Shown: positions 39,193-52,396, counted from the stretch's first letter. The stretch: DNA of 64,000 nt from Melanocharis versteri (GCA_013397845.1 VZTG01007434.1:869118-933117), one strand, 5' to 3'. The notes: generated by a model not told the origin, from the sequence alone. Program-made: numbers and translations.

Positions 39193-41831
39193 ATAATAAG
39201 TCGCCACAAGAGCTGTGGCAAAGCAAGAAAGGCAAAATCAGCCTCACAACACCATGTCTATTCACAGCAGTCTCCAATGCAGCACTAATTCTAGCCAACC
39301 CAGCAGCAATTCCAGCATTGATTTAATAAGGTCTTTATTTCAAGCAGTACCCATGATCACTGACAAAATAAGGTCTTCACCCCATTTTTGGAATGAAGCT
39401 GTGCAGATAAAGCTTTTGAGCCTAAAGTTTGTATCACATCTTTCCACCACCAATAAGGATTACTTTGCAATAGGAAAACAGAAAATTATTTTGGCTAGCA
39501 TTTACTTAACACAGCAACAGGAATATATATTAAATGTTTGAGAAAGAATAACATCATTAATCTTCACATAACAACAGTACGCTCTCTGGCTCTCATGCAA
39601 GATTTTATTTGAAATCTTTTGTTTTGCTTTTTAAAATTACATTTCCATCATAGTGTGTTCTCAGCCACTATAAAGAGTATTATTTACAGATTGTTACGGA
39701 TAGTTAGACAATTGTTTTCCTTGTAACTAATATCACACTGTTTTGCCACAATTTTTCTAAGTAGATGAATTTCAACTTGCCTAAAAACTTTTTTTTAAAC
39801 ATCATTTATTCATAAATGATACCATCTTTCATTTTTACATACTTATGTTCAGCCAGCAATTTCTAATGGGTGAGGAAAAGTACCAGGACAATATTTATTA
39901 ACCCACAAACACAGGATGTGTCACTTTTTGCCAAGGTCTCAGAATAATTCCTGGCAAGTCAGAGTTTACAAAAGCTCTATGAAAGCTGTGATAGTAATAT
40001 TCCTTGTAATGATTTAAATCAAATATTGAAATAGTATCATCATGTAAGGTATTTATAACTTACTTTAATTACAACTTCTCCTAGAAAACACCAGATTGTC
40101 TAGGCTATATTCCTGGAAAGAAGGCATCTGCTAATCTTGGTAAACAGAGCAGAAAAGTGGGATCTGATTTAGAATAAACATTTCTAATATCCATTCATTG
40201 CTTTTCTCAGGACTGTTCCTTGAACTGGGACCAGCCTCAGAAGTTGCCAGCATATGCTGCATCCTGTGGAACCAAACCCTTGACCCCCCATCACCTCACT
40301 CCGCAGCTGTAGGATGCACAATGTTTCACACTGGAGTTTACTGATGGTCAGGAGACAAGAAAAAAACACTTAAATGTGACTCCTGTTTCAGTCTCAGGAT
40401 CTTGTCTTTTAGATGAGTACTATACTCTACAGATCTGTGAAAATGGAATTGGGAAGACTTAGGTTGGGGGTAGCATACTGGTTAGGAACAGAGAGATGGT
40501 AAAATTAGGTAAGGTAAGAGACCTTGAACCAATCCTGGCAGACAAAAACGTCACAGTGAATCGCTGCTAAAATACTCTTCATCTGAAGGGATTGTGAGCC
40601 CTTTAAGGACAGATCTTATTTGAATGACTCCCTTTAGGTAATCAAAAAAAAAATCTTTTGATTTCCTACCATCTGTTTAAAATAGGAAGGGAAATAGCAG
40701 ATGTCAGTTGTGTGTGCAAGAATGTACTATCATGTAGTGTTCCCATCTCTTCCCTGAGTACTCCTTAACCCTAGCACCACTTCTGCCCTGAGACATCCCA
40801 ATTACTTTCACTCCAATCCTTCTCCTTCACACTCTGTTGAAAAATCTTTCCCCACTCTTGCCTTCTGCGTACTCTTTCCCCAGGGCTAGGCTTACAGAGC
40901 CCAACTGAAAAAGAGCATAATCATAATATTTTCTGTTAAACAGCGACAGACATAAGCCTCTGCCCATACAGCTACTATATGCTTTCCTTTGCATCCTACA
41001 GTATCCTGTGTATCCCAGCTCCCCTAATACTTGATCCCGAGCTCAGACCTGTGTCTAACCCGACACTCTTGGCACCTTATCAATACTTCTGCCCTGCTTT
41101 CCCCACGACTACTGGCATTCCTCTTCAAAGGGTACAACCTGAGACATCTAAATAAGTAGAAGAAGCTAGTCATGCTACTGCAGCAGATGTACAAGCAGGA
41201 AATATCCTCTGAGAAACCACATCTGTGATGGAATTTTGAGAACTTGTGAAATATTTTTATAAGACAGCCTTGTCACGCTGCTAATTTGGATTTCTAACAG
41301 ACATCCAAATTTCTTTTACTGAGCGTTCTGTATCATTTTCACTTGGGAGAACATCATGTATGTTGCCTCATTACCGTATGCTCTGTTATTCAGTGCAGTT
41401 TACACAAGGCTTTTTCAGATCTAGCATTCTCAAATGTTGGCATTCAAACAGAAAGGAAGTGGTCCAACACACTGCAGTATCTGTATGAAAAATGTATTTT
41501 CAAAGATATTTGAATTTGAAATTTTTTAGTGTAAGGAGATGAAAAACATGACATTCTACCTCTGTTCTTTATATAGTACTACCAGTATGATCTTTTCCCC
41601 TTTTTTGTTTTCCACTAAACATGGTTGAGGTCCCAGATATTCATGACATTCACATACTATTGAGTGTTACACACCTATATTGATTTGACTGATAAATTAG
41701 CAATAAAAGGACCTTTACGATTGTCACCAGACAAATAACTCGATAGAGAACAGCAGCGTGCAGCAGCTGTTCCTAGCTTCTGTACAACTCTTCCCCATGC
41801 CCCGCAGTGTTCAGCAAACATTCTAAGACCA
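39193..41831. other. Intronic DNA, nothing recognised
   Basis: Contains a near-perfect palindrome ATCATTTATTCATAAATGAT at 39801-39820. No exon or repeat family recognised. Confidence 0.5.
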
Positions 41832-41866
41832 GGGAGGGAGAGGAGGGAGGGAAGGAGAGGGAGAGA
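41832..41866 (+). repeat. GGGA/GGA purine tract with G-quadruplex potential
   Basis: The plus strand has four GGG runs at 41832-41834, 41836-41838, 41845-41847 and 41849-41851. The loops are 1, 6 and 1 bases, which fits the canonical intramolecular G-quadruplex pattern. The purine-only tract continues to 41866. The plus strand is non-template-like relative to GABBR2 antisense, so nascent GABBR2 RNA would carry the C-rich form. Confidence 0.75.
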
Positions 41867-43149
41867 ATCAGTAACTAGCACTTTCTTGTATGTCAAAAAT
41901 AACCAGCTTCCTATCACCCACCTAGTGCAGGTAATAAAAGGTAAAAATTTAGTCATTCTTTAATAAAGATTTGTGAAGATCTTAAGGAGTATGGCCAGTC
42001 AGCAGACATGCAGCAGAAGAGTGTGTAAGACCAGCATTAAAACCCAGCCTGCTAAACTGCAGTGTGTGCATTCATTTGCCTGAATTATTTTCTGCAAGAG
42101 ACAATATTTCTGCAAGACAAATTTGTTGCATTCCTGATTCTCATATTGACCTATAGCTTGTCATTAGGCCACTCATTTTATTTCTATATAGGCTCTGAAC
42201 TGGTAAAAATCAGTCCTTGTTTGTGAGGTGGATGTGGCAGACTCAAGGCCCACAAAGTTATGTGTAAGATCCTAATTCATTGCTAACATTGTGATCTGCA
42301 AACTCTAGAACAAGCATTTTTCTGGGACCAGAGTAGAAGATAAGTTTCTACAATTTCCAGCATTTTTAGTTAATTGTAGTGATTAATCACTGTCAAAGTC
42401 AAATTTCGTTCACACACACAAGGAAACAGTTTACTTTTCTACCAGTTACTCTTAGTTCAGGTGGTAATGATTACTACTGGCATTGAAGGCCTCTCCTTTC
42501 TAAAGATGATGTTGTCTTGTCAAGAGTTTGCACTCTGAATTGTTCAAGGTAGCGAAAAAATCCATTTCAACTTATTGCATAACATCACTTATGAACAATC
42601 AACAAACACTGGGAAGATTAGGTGCATCCAGACCAATAAATCTACTGATACTATTCAAAGCCTATGCTAAAATCTCTTCTGGTAAAACAATAGAGTGAAT
42701 GCAAGGGGAAATCACACAATTACTGACATTTGACATCTAAGTGACATCTATCAGACAACGAGGAGAGTGAACTACTGTCACTTACTGCTCCATTTAGCTG
42801 TCTTTAAGAAGGATGCTGTGAGGACACACTGAGCAGCCTAAGGAACACAAGAGACTCAGAAGAGCAAATCTCAATGTCAGAGCTATGACTCCGCTGCCTC
42901 TGTAAACACTGGACATGCACAAGGAGTCAGCTGGGGCTGGGACAGCCTGACCAGATAGCACCATAGGAAACAGAGGATACTGCCCCCTTATCTACCTTTC
43001 CCCAAATCATGAACACCTGGGAACTGGCATCTATGTTCCTGCTCTCCCAGGTCTGATAACTTCTGCTGCCTCAGTGTCTTGTGTCCAGCAACGCTCTCTG
43101 GGCTGAAAGCCAACAGTGAGCTCTCACAGATCAGAGGGTCAATCACACC
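41867..43149. other. Intronic DNA, nothing recognised
   Basis: No exon or repeat family recognised. G+C rises toward the CR1 copy that follows. Confidence 0.5.
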
Positions 43150-43661
43150 TGTGGTTCACCAAAAGGAGCGTGGCCAGCTGGTTGAGGGAGACGATCCTCT
43201 ACTCTGCTCTCGTAACACCCCACCTGGTGGTCCTCTGCACAGACAAGACACCTCTCCTATGAAGACAAGCTGAGAGAGCTGGGGTTGTTCAGCCCAGAGA
43301 AAAAAAGGCCCCAGGGAGACTTCTGGCAGTCTTCCAGTACTTTAAAGGGGGCTTATAAGGAAGAGGGAGAGAGACTTTTACACAGCAGATAGTGATAGGA
43401 AAAAAGTACGAATGGTTTTATACTGAAAGAGGAGAGATTTAGATTAAATGTTAGGGAAGAAATTCTTTACTCAGAATGGTGAGGCACTGGAACAGGTTAC
43501 CCAGAGAAGCTGTGGATGCCCCAGCTCTTCAAGTGTTCAAGGCCAGGTTGGATGGGGCCCTGAGCAACGTGGGATAGTGAAAGGTATCTCTGCCCATGGC
43601 AGGGAAGTTGGAACTAAATGATCTTCAAGGTCCATTCCAATCCAAACCATTCTATGATTCT
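43150..43661 (+). mobile_element. CR1 LINE, ORF2 C-terminal part plus 3' UTR, internally deleted
   Basis: Starts in the ORF2 C-terminal region (AAAAGGAGCGTGGCCAGCTG, TCCTCTACTCTGCTCTCGTA, CACCCCACCTGG). It then jumps near 43232-43245 to CACCTCTCCTATGAAGACAA, GAGAGCTGGGGTTGTTCAGC and TTCCAGTACTTTAAAGGGGG. It continues to ACTGGAACAGGTTACCCAGA, CAAGGCCAGGTTGGATGGGG, and the terminal CAAACCATTCTATGATTCT. The intact 3' terminus defines the end precisely. Roughly 100 bp of expected ORF2 is missing at the jump. No long frame survives. Confidence 0.95.
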
Positions 43662-46600
43662 CCTCACAAGCACAAGGCCTTCAATAAAACCACCATGAGA
43701 CTGTGCTCAAGGGGGCAAACTAGATGCAGTTTTTCATGTAACCACTGTCTCCCCTGAGGATAGTCTAAATGCCCATACTTTTTAGGGTGGAAGTTACCAT
43801 ACATGTAGGCAGAGACTTTGATATTTTGTTGAGTCTTTCTTTAGAGCCTTAGCACCTGCTGAAAAGTATAAAGGTAGAGCGAGCAGAAAAAGCCTAAAAC
43901 CGAGTTTTTATAACAATCCACATGCACTTTCTCCACCTATGCCCTTAACGCACCTGAGAGTACGGCTTATTCCCATGACTGAAGCTGAACTAGCACCTCA
44001 CCGCTGATGAGAGCAAGAGGTGCTGACCTTCTGCTCCTGCCACCCTCTCACTAAGGCTGGTTTTGACAGTCATTTGACCCCACAGTGAGTAGACTGAAAC
44101 AATAAAATAGCAGAAAGGTACTCAGGCAATTTCTTTCCCCCTGGTCAGAGAGCTAAACCATCTTACTCTGAAACCAGGAGCAAGCAGGCGGGGTAGGGGG
44201 TGCACGCAGGGAAGGCACCAGAAATCTCCCTTTGTGCAGCAGCAAGGCCCTGGCTGGGCTGTGAGCTCACTCTTGATCATAGCTGCAGAGTTGCCTCCCC
44301 AGGGTGTTTTATAACGAAGGGCACATCTTTGCATCTTCTGAGGCCTTACTCACACCTCTTCTCTTACTTGGTTGCTGATTTTCCATTCTTCCTGTCCCAG
44401 TTTCTTGGTTTGTGTGCTCACACACATGCGCAACCTTCAGCTTAAATTTGCAATAAAATAATAATCATCATTGTCTGGCTTTCCTAGGTACCCATGTATC
44501 TTCCCACCACATCTAGGTATCACCGTGAAGAAGGACATTGAATTCCACTTACATCTAGCTTGACTAAAAGATGATTTAGCCTGCAGCGTTAACCGGACCC
44601 ATGACTGTGCACACATCAAACGTGCAGTGGGTGGTAGCCATTAACACTACCAACAGGAACAGGGATTTCTTTTTCTGGCAGCATTTCCGAAAATCTCATC
44701 TTGCGGCTTAGTTTGTAAGTGACATTTCTGAATAGTTCATTATGAAAGCAGTTTCATGAAGAATTCTTTTAATATTACATGTACATGCCAGAGCCTCCTC
44801 TTCCTTACAGCGGTTATTTGCTACAGTTATTTCATTATCTTCAGAAGACTTGGTTCTAACTGTATTAATTTAAGTAAGTTCAAAAGTAGGCCATGCAAAC
44901 AAAATGAAATATGGGCAAAGTGCAAAAACTCTTTAATAGTCTCATTTAATTTGACATTTAAAATAAATATGGATTTTATTCAGAGGTGTATTGTCATCTT
45001 TAAAAGACTGCTAATCCTAGAAGTCATTTTACTGAGTCTTTGGTCGGTGATTTTTAAGCAATAATTTATTTCAATTAAATGACAGCATCTTTTAATCACG
45101 GGAAGTGTCTTGGCAGACAAGCAATTCTGTCTTTGGAGCTTTCATACATTTATTCATCTGCCTAAATTTCCTAACACTTTGGAGTTCAGTTGAAGTTTCA
45201 TCCTGAATTAATGAATTGGGGAAAGAAATCATTTTCATTACAACACACCAGAAATGAAACAAGGTGAATGTTAGGGGAAGCAAGGGTAACGTGATAACTT
45301 CAAGCCTGAAAAAAGCAGATGCAAACCCTCTGTAATCATTGGTCATCCACCTTCATGTGCCAGAGTTAAAATTAGCCCACAATAGCTATGATTTTTATTT
45401 CAATGAAACCATAGCTTTCCCTGAAAATTATACAGATGTCATACAAAGCTGCTAGAGTCTTTCAAGCAAGCAAAGGTGTTAAACGCTGCCGATGCAGCTA
45501 AGAAATATCTCTGTGCCTGGGAGATAATGTTTAACATCACTGAGTCGTCAAATCAGGCAAAATAATTAAACCCATACCTCAGCCCCCACAGCAATCTGAC
45601 CATTCCTAACAGGGCTGGAGAACAGGCAAAGCCCCGCTCTTTGACACCAGGCTGCGGAGAATGGCTGGGCCCTGCTGTAATAATCCATTTCTGAAATTTC
45701 TCTGCCCCCATACCTTTGGAAAAACAACAACAATGCCCGAAGCTTTCCGATAATACATTTTTCCCTGTTGTATTTTTCAGCCTGGAAAGACCCCTAATAG
45801 CTCCAGTTTCTATAAATGGATGTTTTCATTTGGCAGAGGAGCAGCCCTTAGACACCAGGGCACACTTTTTCTTTTTGTTCTGATGGAAATTGTTCTGCTG
45901 GAGTGCATCAGAAACCACTGAAATCTCCTCACAGAGTTTATCACATTTGCTTTCTTCAGCCAGGAATTAAAAGTTGTCAGTTAAAAAACTATGCCAGCCA
46001 CTTTATAAGAAGTTTCACCTTATTAGACCACATTACTGTAATTATAAAAATTCCACACTAAACACCAGTTCCTGGCCTTATTAAAATCTTCTTTTCATAT
46101 ACTATACTGACAAATCATTGATCCAAACTAAGTAGTTGCTGTGGTATCTCGCCACCTCCCCAGAACACAGTTAGGAGATACAAATAAAAGGATTTCGAAA
46201 CATGCAAAAAATCCATGAAATTGTTCAGTGCACCATAGGATAAAAGCATTTAACAAGGCACTCTGACCACATTGCTTGCATTCAATCCACAAAGACACCT
46301 CCTACTACTTAGCCTAACAGTCCAGTTTCTATTCTGATCCACACATCTGTCACAAAAAAAGGAATTAAGCCAATCTACCATGAATTTGTCTCCTCCCTGA
46401 ATCTAGGATTTAACTCCAAGGTACGTGCAAAGCTCAGCACTGTACAGCGCTGAAAACCTGAAATGTGTCAGGTTCATTATATATAAAATTAGAGGAGCAA
46501 GAAATAGGTGCTTAAATTGCTTGACACCTTGATGCTGTGGTTTACAGATGAGCTATTTTAATCATGGAAAGAAACTGGTACCATATCACCTGGAAGCCTT

Positions 46601-46911
46601 GCTACACCTAAATAAGCAATGGAAAATGATCTTGGGGGGAAACTGTATTTTTAAACACAGTGTTCAGCCAGTAGATAGTCCAATAAAATTTTACTTTAGA
46701 AAATATGTCACATGCTATGACACAAAGGGGGGGAAGAAAAAAGGAAACAAGAAAAAGAAAAACGAACAAAAAACAGTCATCACCTTGAGAAACTGCTACA
46801 GAGTCTGAAACTTCGACAGATCTATAGCTTTTTTCTACCATCAAGAAGCTGTAATAAAAAGATAAAATATTAGACCAGTAATTGGTATTCTCACTTTGGT
46901 ACACTTATATC
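43662..46911. other. Intronic DNA, nothing recognised
   Basis: No exon recognised. A stretch at about 45545-45860 is less AT-biased than its surroundings and lacks any repeat signature; see the findings. A 102-codon plus-strand frame at 44756-45064 has no recognisable features beyond hydrophobic composition and looks like chance. Confidence 0.5.
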
Positions 46912-47141
46912 AGGCTGAATTAGAAACTGCAGTGCTGAATAATTCACCCAGAGGGAGGCTGGGCACCAGAACAGGCTCCCCAGGGGAGTGGTCACAGCAT
47001 CAAGCCTGAGAGAGCTCAAGAAGCATTTGGACAATACTCTCAGGCACCTGGTGTGACTCTTGATGTGTCCTGTGCAGGGCCAGGAGTTGGACTCGATGAT
47101 CCCGAGTCCCTTCAAACTCAGCTTATTCTATGATTTTGTGA
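46912..47141 (+). mobile_element. CR1 LINE 3' fragment
   Basis: Sense CR1 3' region: GAGGCTGGGCACCAGAACAG, GCTCCCCAGGGGAGTGGTCA, AGAGCTCAAGAAGCATTTGG, GTGCAGGGCCAGGAGTTGGA, CTCGATGATCCCGAGTCCCT and the end TTATTCTATGATTTTGTGAC. It is the same 3'-end subtype as the minus-strand copy at 9080-9280. Confidence 0.92.
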
Positions 47142-50100
47142 CTAACAGTCTTCATAAATATAACTATGCCTATTGACTGTGTTTGTAAAACCCAAGAGCT
47201 TTAATCTCTTTGGGTTCAGCTTGTAGCACAGGTCAGAAATTTAATGCTTTGCAGCGCTAAACATGATTCTCTCACGCTCACATCCCCCAGCTACATTGGC
47301 AGCTGGAGTATATGGAAAACTTACACACTCAGTAAGGAATAGGAACATTTAAAGGGTGTTTATGAGCATTGCCATCTGAATGGCCAAAGCTCAAAACTAT
47401 TTTCTCAGCAAACACTGAGATACACCTTATAATTACCTACAGTTGGGCTGTATTTTAAAGGCTAACTTATTTGAAAGAGAGAAAAGCCAAGCTGATGGAG
47501 GCTGTGTCCATACTTTTCCTCCTAAGTGTTTCTATTGCCTGTACAAATACTTTTTGGGGGAAAACACTTCAGAATGGTACATTACAGCATTTATAATAAA
47601 ATTTATGTAGTATTGCATGCATTTGATCTACACCATTCTGTGTAGGACAACACTGTTACATGTAAATATTAATATTTGTTAATAGGCAGATCTCTTCCTC
47701 TTTACAGCGTAAAATTGGCAATATTTCAAGTTGTTTGTTTTCCTAACAGTTACATCGTTTGAATGGCTATCTTATGCAATATTTTCTGAATACATTAATA
47801 CACATAAATAACTGCAAACTCTACAAATTATGGGGTTACATTTACTTATGTATCTTGACATTTAGAAATTCTTATGCATTCTAATTACTTTTCCCTCTGT
47901 ACAACATTTAAAACATCCCCAGAGATTTCACTACGATTATTTTCTTGTTAATCAGGCCACATTTAAAAAATCTCAGTAACACCAAAAAGACCCAACAAGC
48001 AAACAACAACAACAAAACCCGCACAAAACATTAAAAAACCACCCCAATCTCTGAGCAGATTTAAATGCACAATTCCAAACTTGCTTAAACTGCAGCAAAA
48101 TCACATCTCCCAATTCTTTCACAACAACAAATTACGTTTGTTTTTACATTGCTTTAGCCTAATACTGAATATGGATGACATCTTAACGAATAATTCCTCC
48201 AAGAGCATTCCATCTCTCACTTCTGTCACTGTGTAAGTCAATCTTACTCCCATAGAGAATCGGGCAATCATTTGGTTCCTCATCTGCTACTGCACAGTAC
48301 CCATGGGGCAATCACAGAAAAGGCTTATTTATGCATTAGTGGAAGATCAGATTATTGCATCTGTGCTTTGAGCAGGCATTTCAATTGGGGGTGTTCTCTT
48401 CATTTTTCTTACATCCTTCCTCGGTCCTTAGTTTCCTGCGGAGAGAAAAAACCTACAAACCAACACCGTAGCACTATTTCATACAAAACCCATGGGTGGC
48501 ACATGTTCCAGAACACAAGTACTGCTGCAAAGCACATAAGCAAAGCATCGGTATAAAAGGAATTCACTGGAATTAGGCCTGTAGGGACCGATCTTCAACC
48601 TCTTTCAATGCTTTTCTACCCCAGCAAAGTAAGCTCACACTAATAGTTTGGTCTACCCTTTAGCCATCCCAAACACCTTTAATTATGCAGTGAAAGGTCA
48701 CAGAATGATAGCTGGCACTGATACTTTGCTATCTTCCTTGAAGTCAATAATTCTCAGCCTATTTTGCAGCTAGATGACAACTCCTCATTAAGCAAAAAAA
48801 CCCCTCACGTCACTTAGTTCTCTTGATCTCATTAGAAAAATTTCTATCTCTTGAGTACTTCAGGCAATAACTTTTTTCTTGATCATTAACTCACTTTTAG
48901 AATTTAAGCTTTATAGATCCCCCCAATGACATTATAACATATTAAAATAACGATACTATGCAATATTTTTACATTAAAACTGCAGAATACACAGGACAGA
49001 GTGGCACCCATTAAAAGGCGTTTAAGGTGGCATGTCTCAAAAATGCAACAGATTGCTTCCATAGCAGTATTGTGCACACATTGCTACTGTACAGATCAAG
49101 ACTTTGGCTCTCCAGAAGGCAAGGGAACTGTGCAATGGCAGACACAACTTCCCCATGGCACAGGAATGCATATCACACTGGCTAATAAAACAAGGAAGCA
49201 AAGTACCACCCCTCCAAAACCTTCCACAATAAATCCACACCTTTTTAGCGTTATTTACGTGGCAATTTTCACAAGCATTGGTCTACCATTGTATTGGCTC
49301 TTTGCACTTCACCCTCACCATGCAGTAAATTTCTCCAAAGTTTATTTTGATGGTCCTTTACTACCATCAAAAAAACCTATCTAGAAAAAAATAAAAAACA
49401 CACCAACCCCACACCATTTGTCATTTAATCCTGTAAGTGTAACACATTTAGCAAGTTACCTTATGATAGATGCTGTACAAAACAAGGATGCAGTATTACA
49501 ACATGCTGAAGTTGGTGGTCAGTATTTTACAAAATTAAACCTAAGTTTGTACTGGTTAATGTTACACATATGTGATACATTAATTCTACATTAATCTTTT
49601 GAGCAGACCTAGACATCTATCCCTTAATCCTTAAAATTAAAGACAGAAACAACACAGAGTTTAGGACTGTGCATGCTTCCTTGACAACAGATCCCTCAAA
49701 CATGTTCCTTCCCGGAGCAGTTCTCCAAGCTGTATTGAGAAATACGGAGTATTTTCAGCGAACAACTCCCAGCCTCAGCCTCAGACAGAATTACCTGTCA
49801 AAAGGGCTGTCTCAAAAACATTTGTATTTTGGATCTAAGTGAAATAGAGGATAAGAAGATGTTCCTCCAAATGCCTACGCGCCCCTTTTCCCGAGGCTGC
49901 ATTGGCCTGGTTGCCAACCACTCCCTCTCCCAGCCGGCTGATGCCTCAGCACCACCACACGGCTCTTGAACATATGGTTCAGGCACTTGGCTCTGGAGCT
50001 GCCAGGCACACGCAAGGAAACTAAAGTAGGTTAACTCTAGGAGACTGCTGAAAACAAATTATAATATCAAATAGATTTAAGCGAGTAAAATTGATGAACT

Positions 50101-51292
50101 CCGCTATTTCTCTTAATAGCATTGCTCTGATCTTGTTTAAGTACTGAATAGATGCACTGACCTCTGCGTGCTTGTTCAGCCTGAAGGCCAACTGTATGAA
50201 TATATCCCTCAATGGAACTCTGGCCTATCTGCACACAAGTGGTAACCCTTTTTCCAATAAAAGAAAAAAGATACTTTGTTGCTGAATTTGATGCATTTAT
50301 GAAAATCTTAACTACATCGCCATTATCTCCATTTACTCAAATGAGTTATTTATAAATATCAATGTGAAACTCAGTTCTCCAGAGCCAGGTAGAGGCAGGG
50401 CATTGCAAAGGTTAGGAAAATGGGGTAGGAAATGAAGAAGTCTCTTTTGTCAGCCGAGCTCTGTCTAGAAGTTTGTCATAATTGTGTCTCATCTCCTTCA
50501 GTTTGCAGCAATGCTTAGATCCACCTTGTATCCACCCCAGTGCAGGACAGCAACCAACACAGAACAGAAGGTGGATATGTTGGACACACTTCAGCCTTCA
50601 ACACCCTCAAAGGACTGGGTTATACAGAAACTCTGTTTCACTGTTACAATTTACTGGATCACGTCCAAATTATATTAAGGTATGTAAGTACACAGTAAGC
50701 ACTTTATGTAACACTAAACTAGAGGTTAGAACTTGGCATAGATCTAGTACTACCAGTAAGAGGTCAGGCAGGGAACCCAGGTGGCAAGGAAACTGGATGT
50801 CAAACATTTAACAAACGGAGCAAAACCCCTACTTGTATCCTTGATCTACAGTTAAAGACAGCACCACTTAGCTGAAAAACAAGTTTGTGTTTGAGTCATG
50901 CCTGCTCCTTCTGACTTAATTGCTGTCCCACTGCAATCCCCAGTTCCAAGTTCTCCACTAAAGTAAACTCATTCCTGTTGTCATTCCCCCAGCAAAATTG
51001 ATCATAAGCTTATCAGTAATGCATACTGACGCCAGTTATTTCACCTAAAAATGCCCAAAATGTCTCTCTTCATTCTCTTCACAGGAACGTAATTTATTTT
51101 TTTTTATGTTAAGACTAAACAACATTTTAAGTTTGTTTTGAATGTGTTGCAACAGAAGCTAACTTTTGACTTTTACATGAAGCTTACACTCTACAAAATT
51201 TAAGCACACGCTTCTGATGCTACTCATCTAACAGAATATATCTGTCCCATAACTCAAGATTAATATTTACATCATGGAAAATAAGAATACCT
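47142..51292. other. Intronic DNA, nothing recognised
   Basis: A 127-codon plus-strand frame at 49001-49381 has no recognised domain. An AACAAC run is seen near 48003-48013. No repeat family recognised. Confidence 0.5.
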
Positions 51293-51367
51293 AGGGACTG
51301 GGAAAGAAGTGTGACTAAGAAATGCGAACCTTGTATTTCTAAGAATTGTTTGTTTGGTTTCTGGCAT
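51293..51367 (+). repeat. Left arm of a 75/76-bp inverted repeat
   Basis: This 75-bp segment, starting AGGGACTGGGAAAGAAGTGT, is the reverse complement of 52321-52396 with five mismatches and one single-base indel, about 92% identity by hand alignment. Similarity stops abruptly on both sides. No member of a known avian repeat family was recognised. Confidence 0.9.
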
Positions 51368-52320
51368 AGGTATCGAAACAACTTAAAAGACATAGTTCTG
51401 TTGCAGCTGAATCACACAGAGCTGCTTCAGAGAGGGGCAAAGACATCTCCCATTCTTGTCACTTGTCAGAAAAAAAAGAATGCTTAATGAACAGATTTTT
51501 TTTAAGAAAAAAAAATTTACCTTGTACCGTGTTATGCAAGATAACACAACTAAACTACTTCATTTTAGTTGAAGATGTAATTTATTTTTTTACATGTCTT
51601 CTCAATAAGATTAAACCATCTCATTACTCATTTGGATTAAAACATCCTGATTTACAAAACTGAAAAAATGGGTTTCAGTGTGCTCACAGAAAGCAGTTCT
51701 GAGGTTATTCTATGACAAAAGACTGCAGCCATATCAATGATTTGGCATTAGGTAACAAAATGGAACAGGGACAGAGTTCTTTTGTACATTAAAAATATAG
51801 TGCCCAGTTAAAAATTGACAAATGTACAAAGGGATGAGATAATTAACACTTCTAAGTTTGCTTTTTTGGTCTCTAAATTACAACCTTCTTCCTCATCCTG
51901 GCACACTATTAAGAATCATTTTGTTCCTTCAGTAAGTAGATTTGAAGCAGCATTCCTGACTATGTCATTTATAAAACTGGAAACACTACAGATGCAAAAA
52001 GGCCCAGGTCACTCCCTGTCAGTTAATACGTGACCCCACACATATGCAACACAGAAGAAGTTGATGCAATCTTAAAAATAACTGAACCAAGATATGAACC
52101 TAAGGGCTTCCACACAGTGGAAATACAAAATTGCAGCTAGGCATTTTTAAAGTAGTAAATCCACATTTTCAGAAGTATTAGATGTTTGTTGCCTCTACAT
52201 CTCCAAATTGACATATATGAGGACCCTGACCATCGCTGCACTAGGCTTCTATATGCTATGGGGAAAAAAACTAAATAAACAAAAAACAAACAAACTTCAC
52301 AATCCCTGAAAATTTCCAAA
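51368..52320. other. 953-bp interior between the inverted-repeat arms
   Basis: AT-rich, with frames of at most about 72 codons and no recognisable transposase motif. If the arms are terminal inverted repeats, this would be the interior of a non-autonomous DNA transposon. If they arose by inverted duplication, it is ordinary intron. Confidence 0.5.
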
Positions 52321-52396
52321 ACGCCAGAAACCAAAACAAACAATTCTTAGAAAAATAAGGTTTGCATTTCTAAGTCACACTTCTTTCCCAGTCCCT
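52321..52396 (-). repeat. Right arm of the 75/76-bp inverted repeat
   Basis: Reverse complement of 51293-51367. The differences are scattered: T/A, A/G, A/G, T/A and G/A substitutions and one T indel in a T run. The outer ends of both arms read AGGGACTGGG. No target-site duplication is evident: the left flank ends AATACCT and the right flank begins CTGCTAA. Confidence 0.9.

Noticed and set aside
39801..39820. Near-perfect palindrome ATCATTTATTCATAAATGAT
   Set aside because: A 9-bp stem in AT-rich DNA is expected by chance; noted only.
44756..45064. 102-codon hydrophobic plus-strand frame
   Set aside because: Hydrophobicity follows from T-rich composition; no membrane-protein family recognised.
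49001..49384. 127-codon plus-strand frame starting MAPIKRRLRW
   Set aside because: No recognisable domain and no promoter or splice context. Another frame overlaps on the opposite strand. Best explained as chance.
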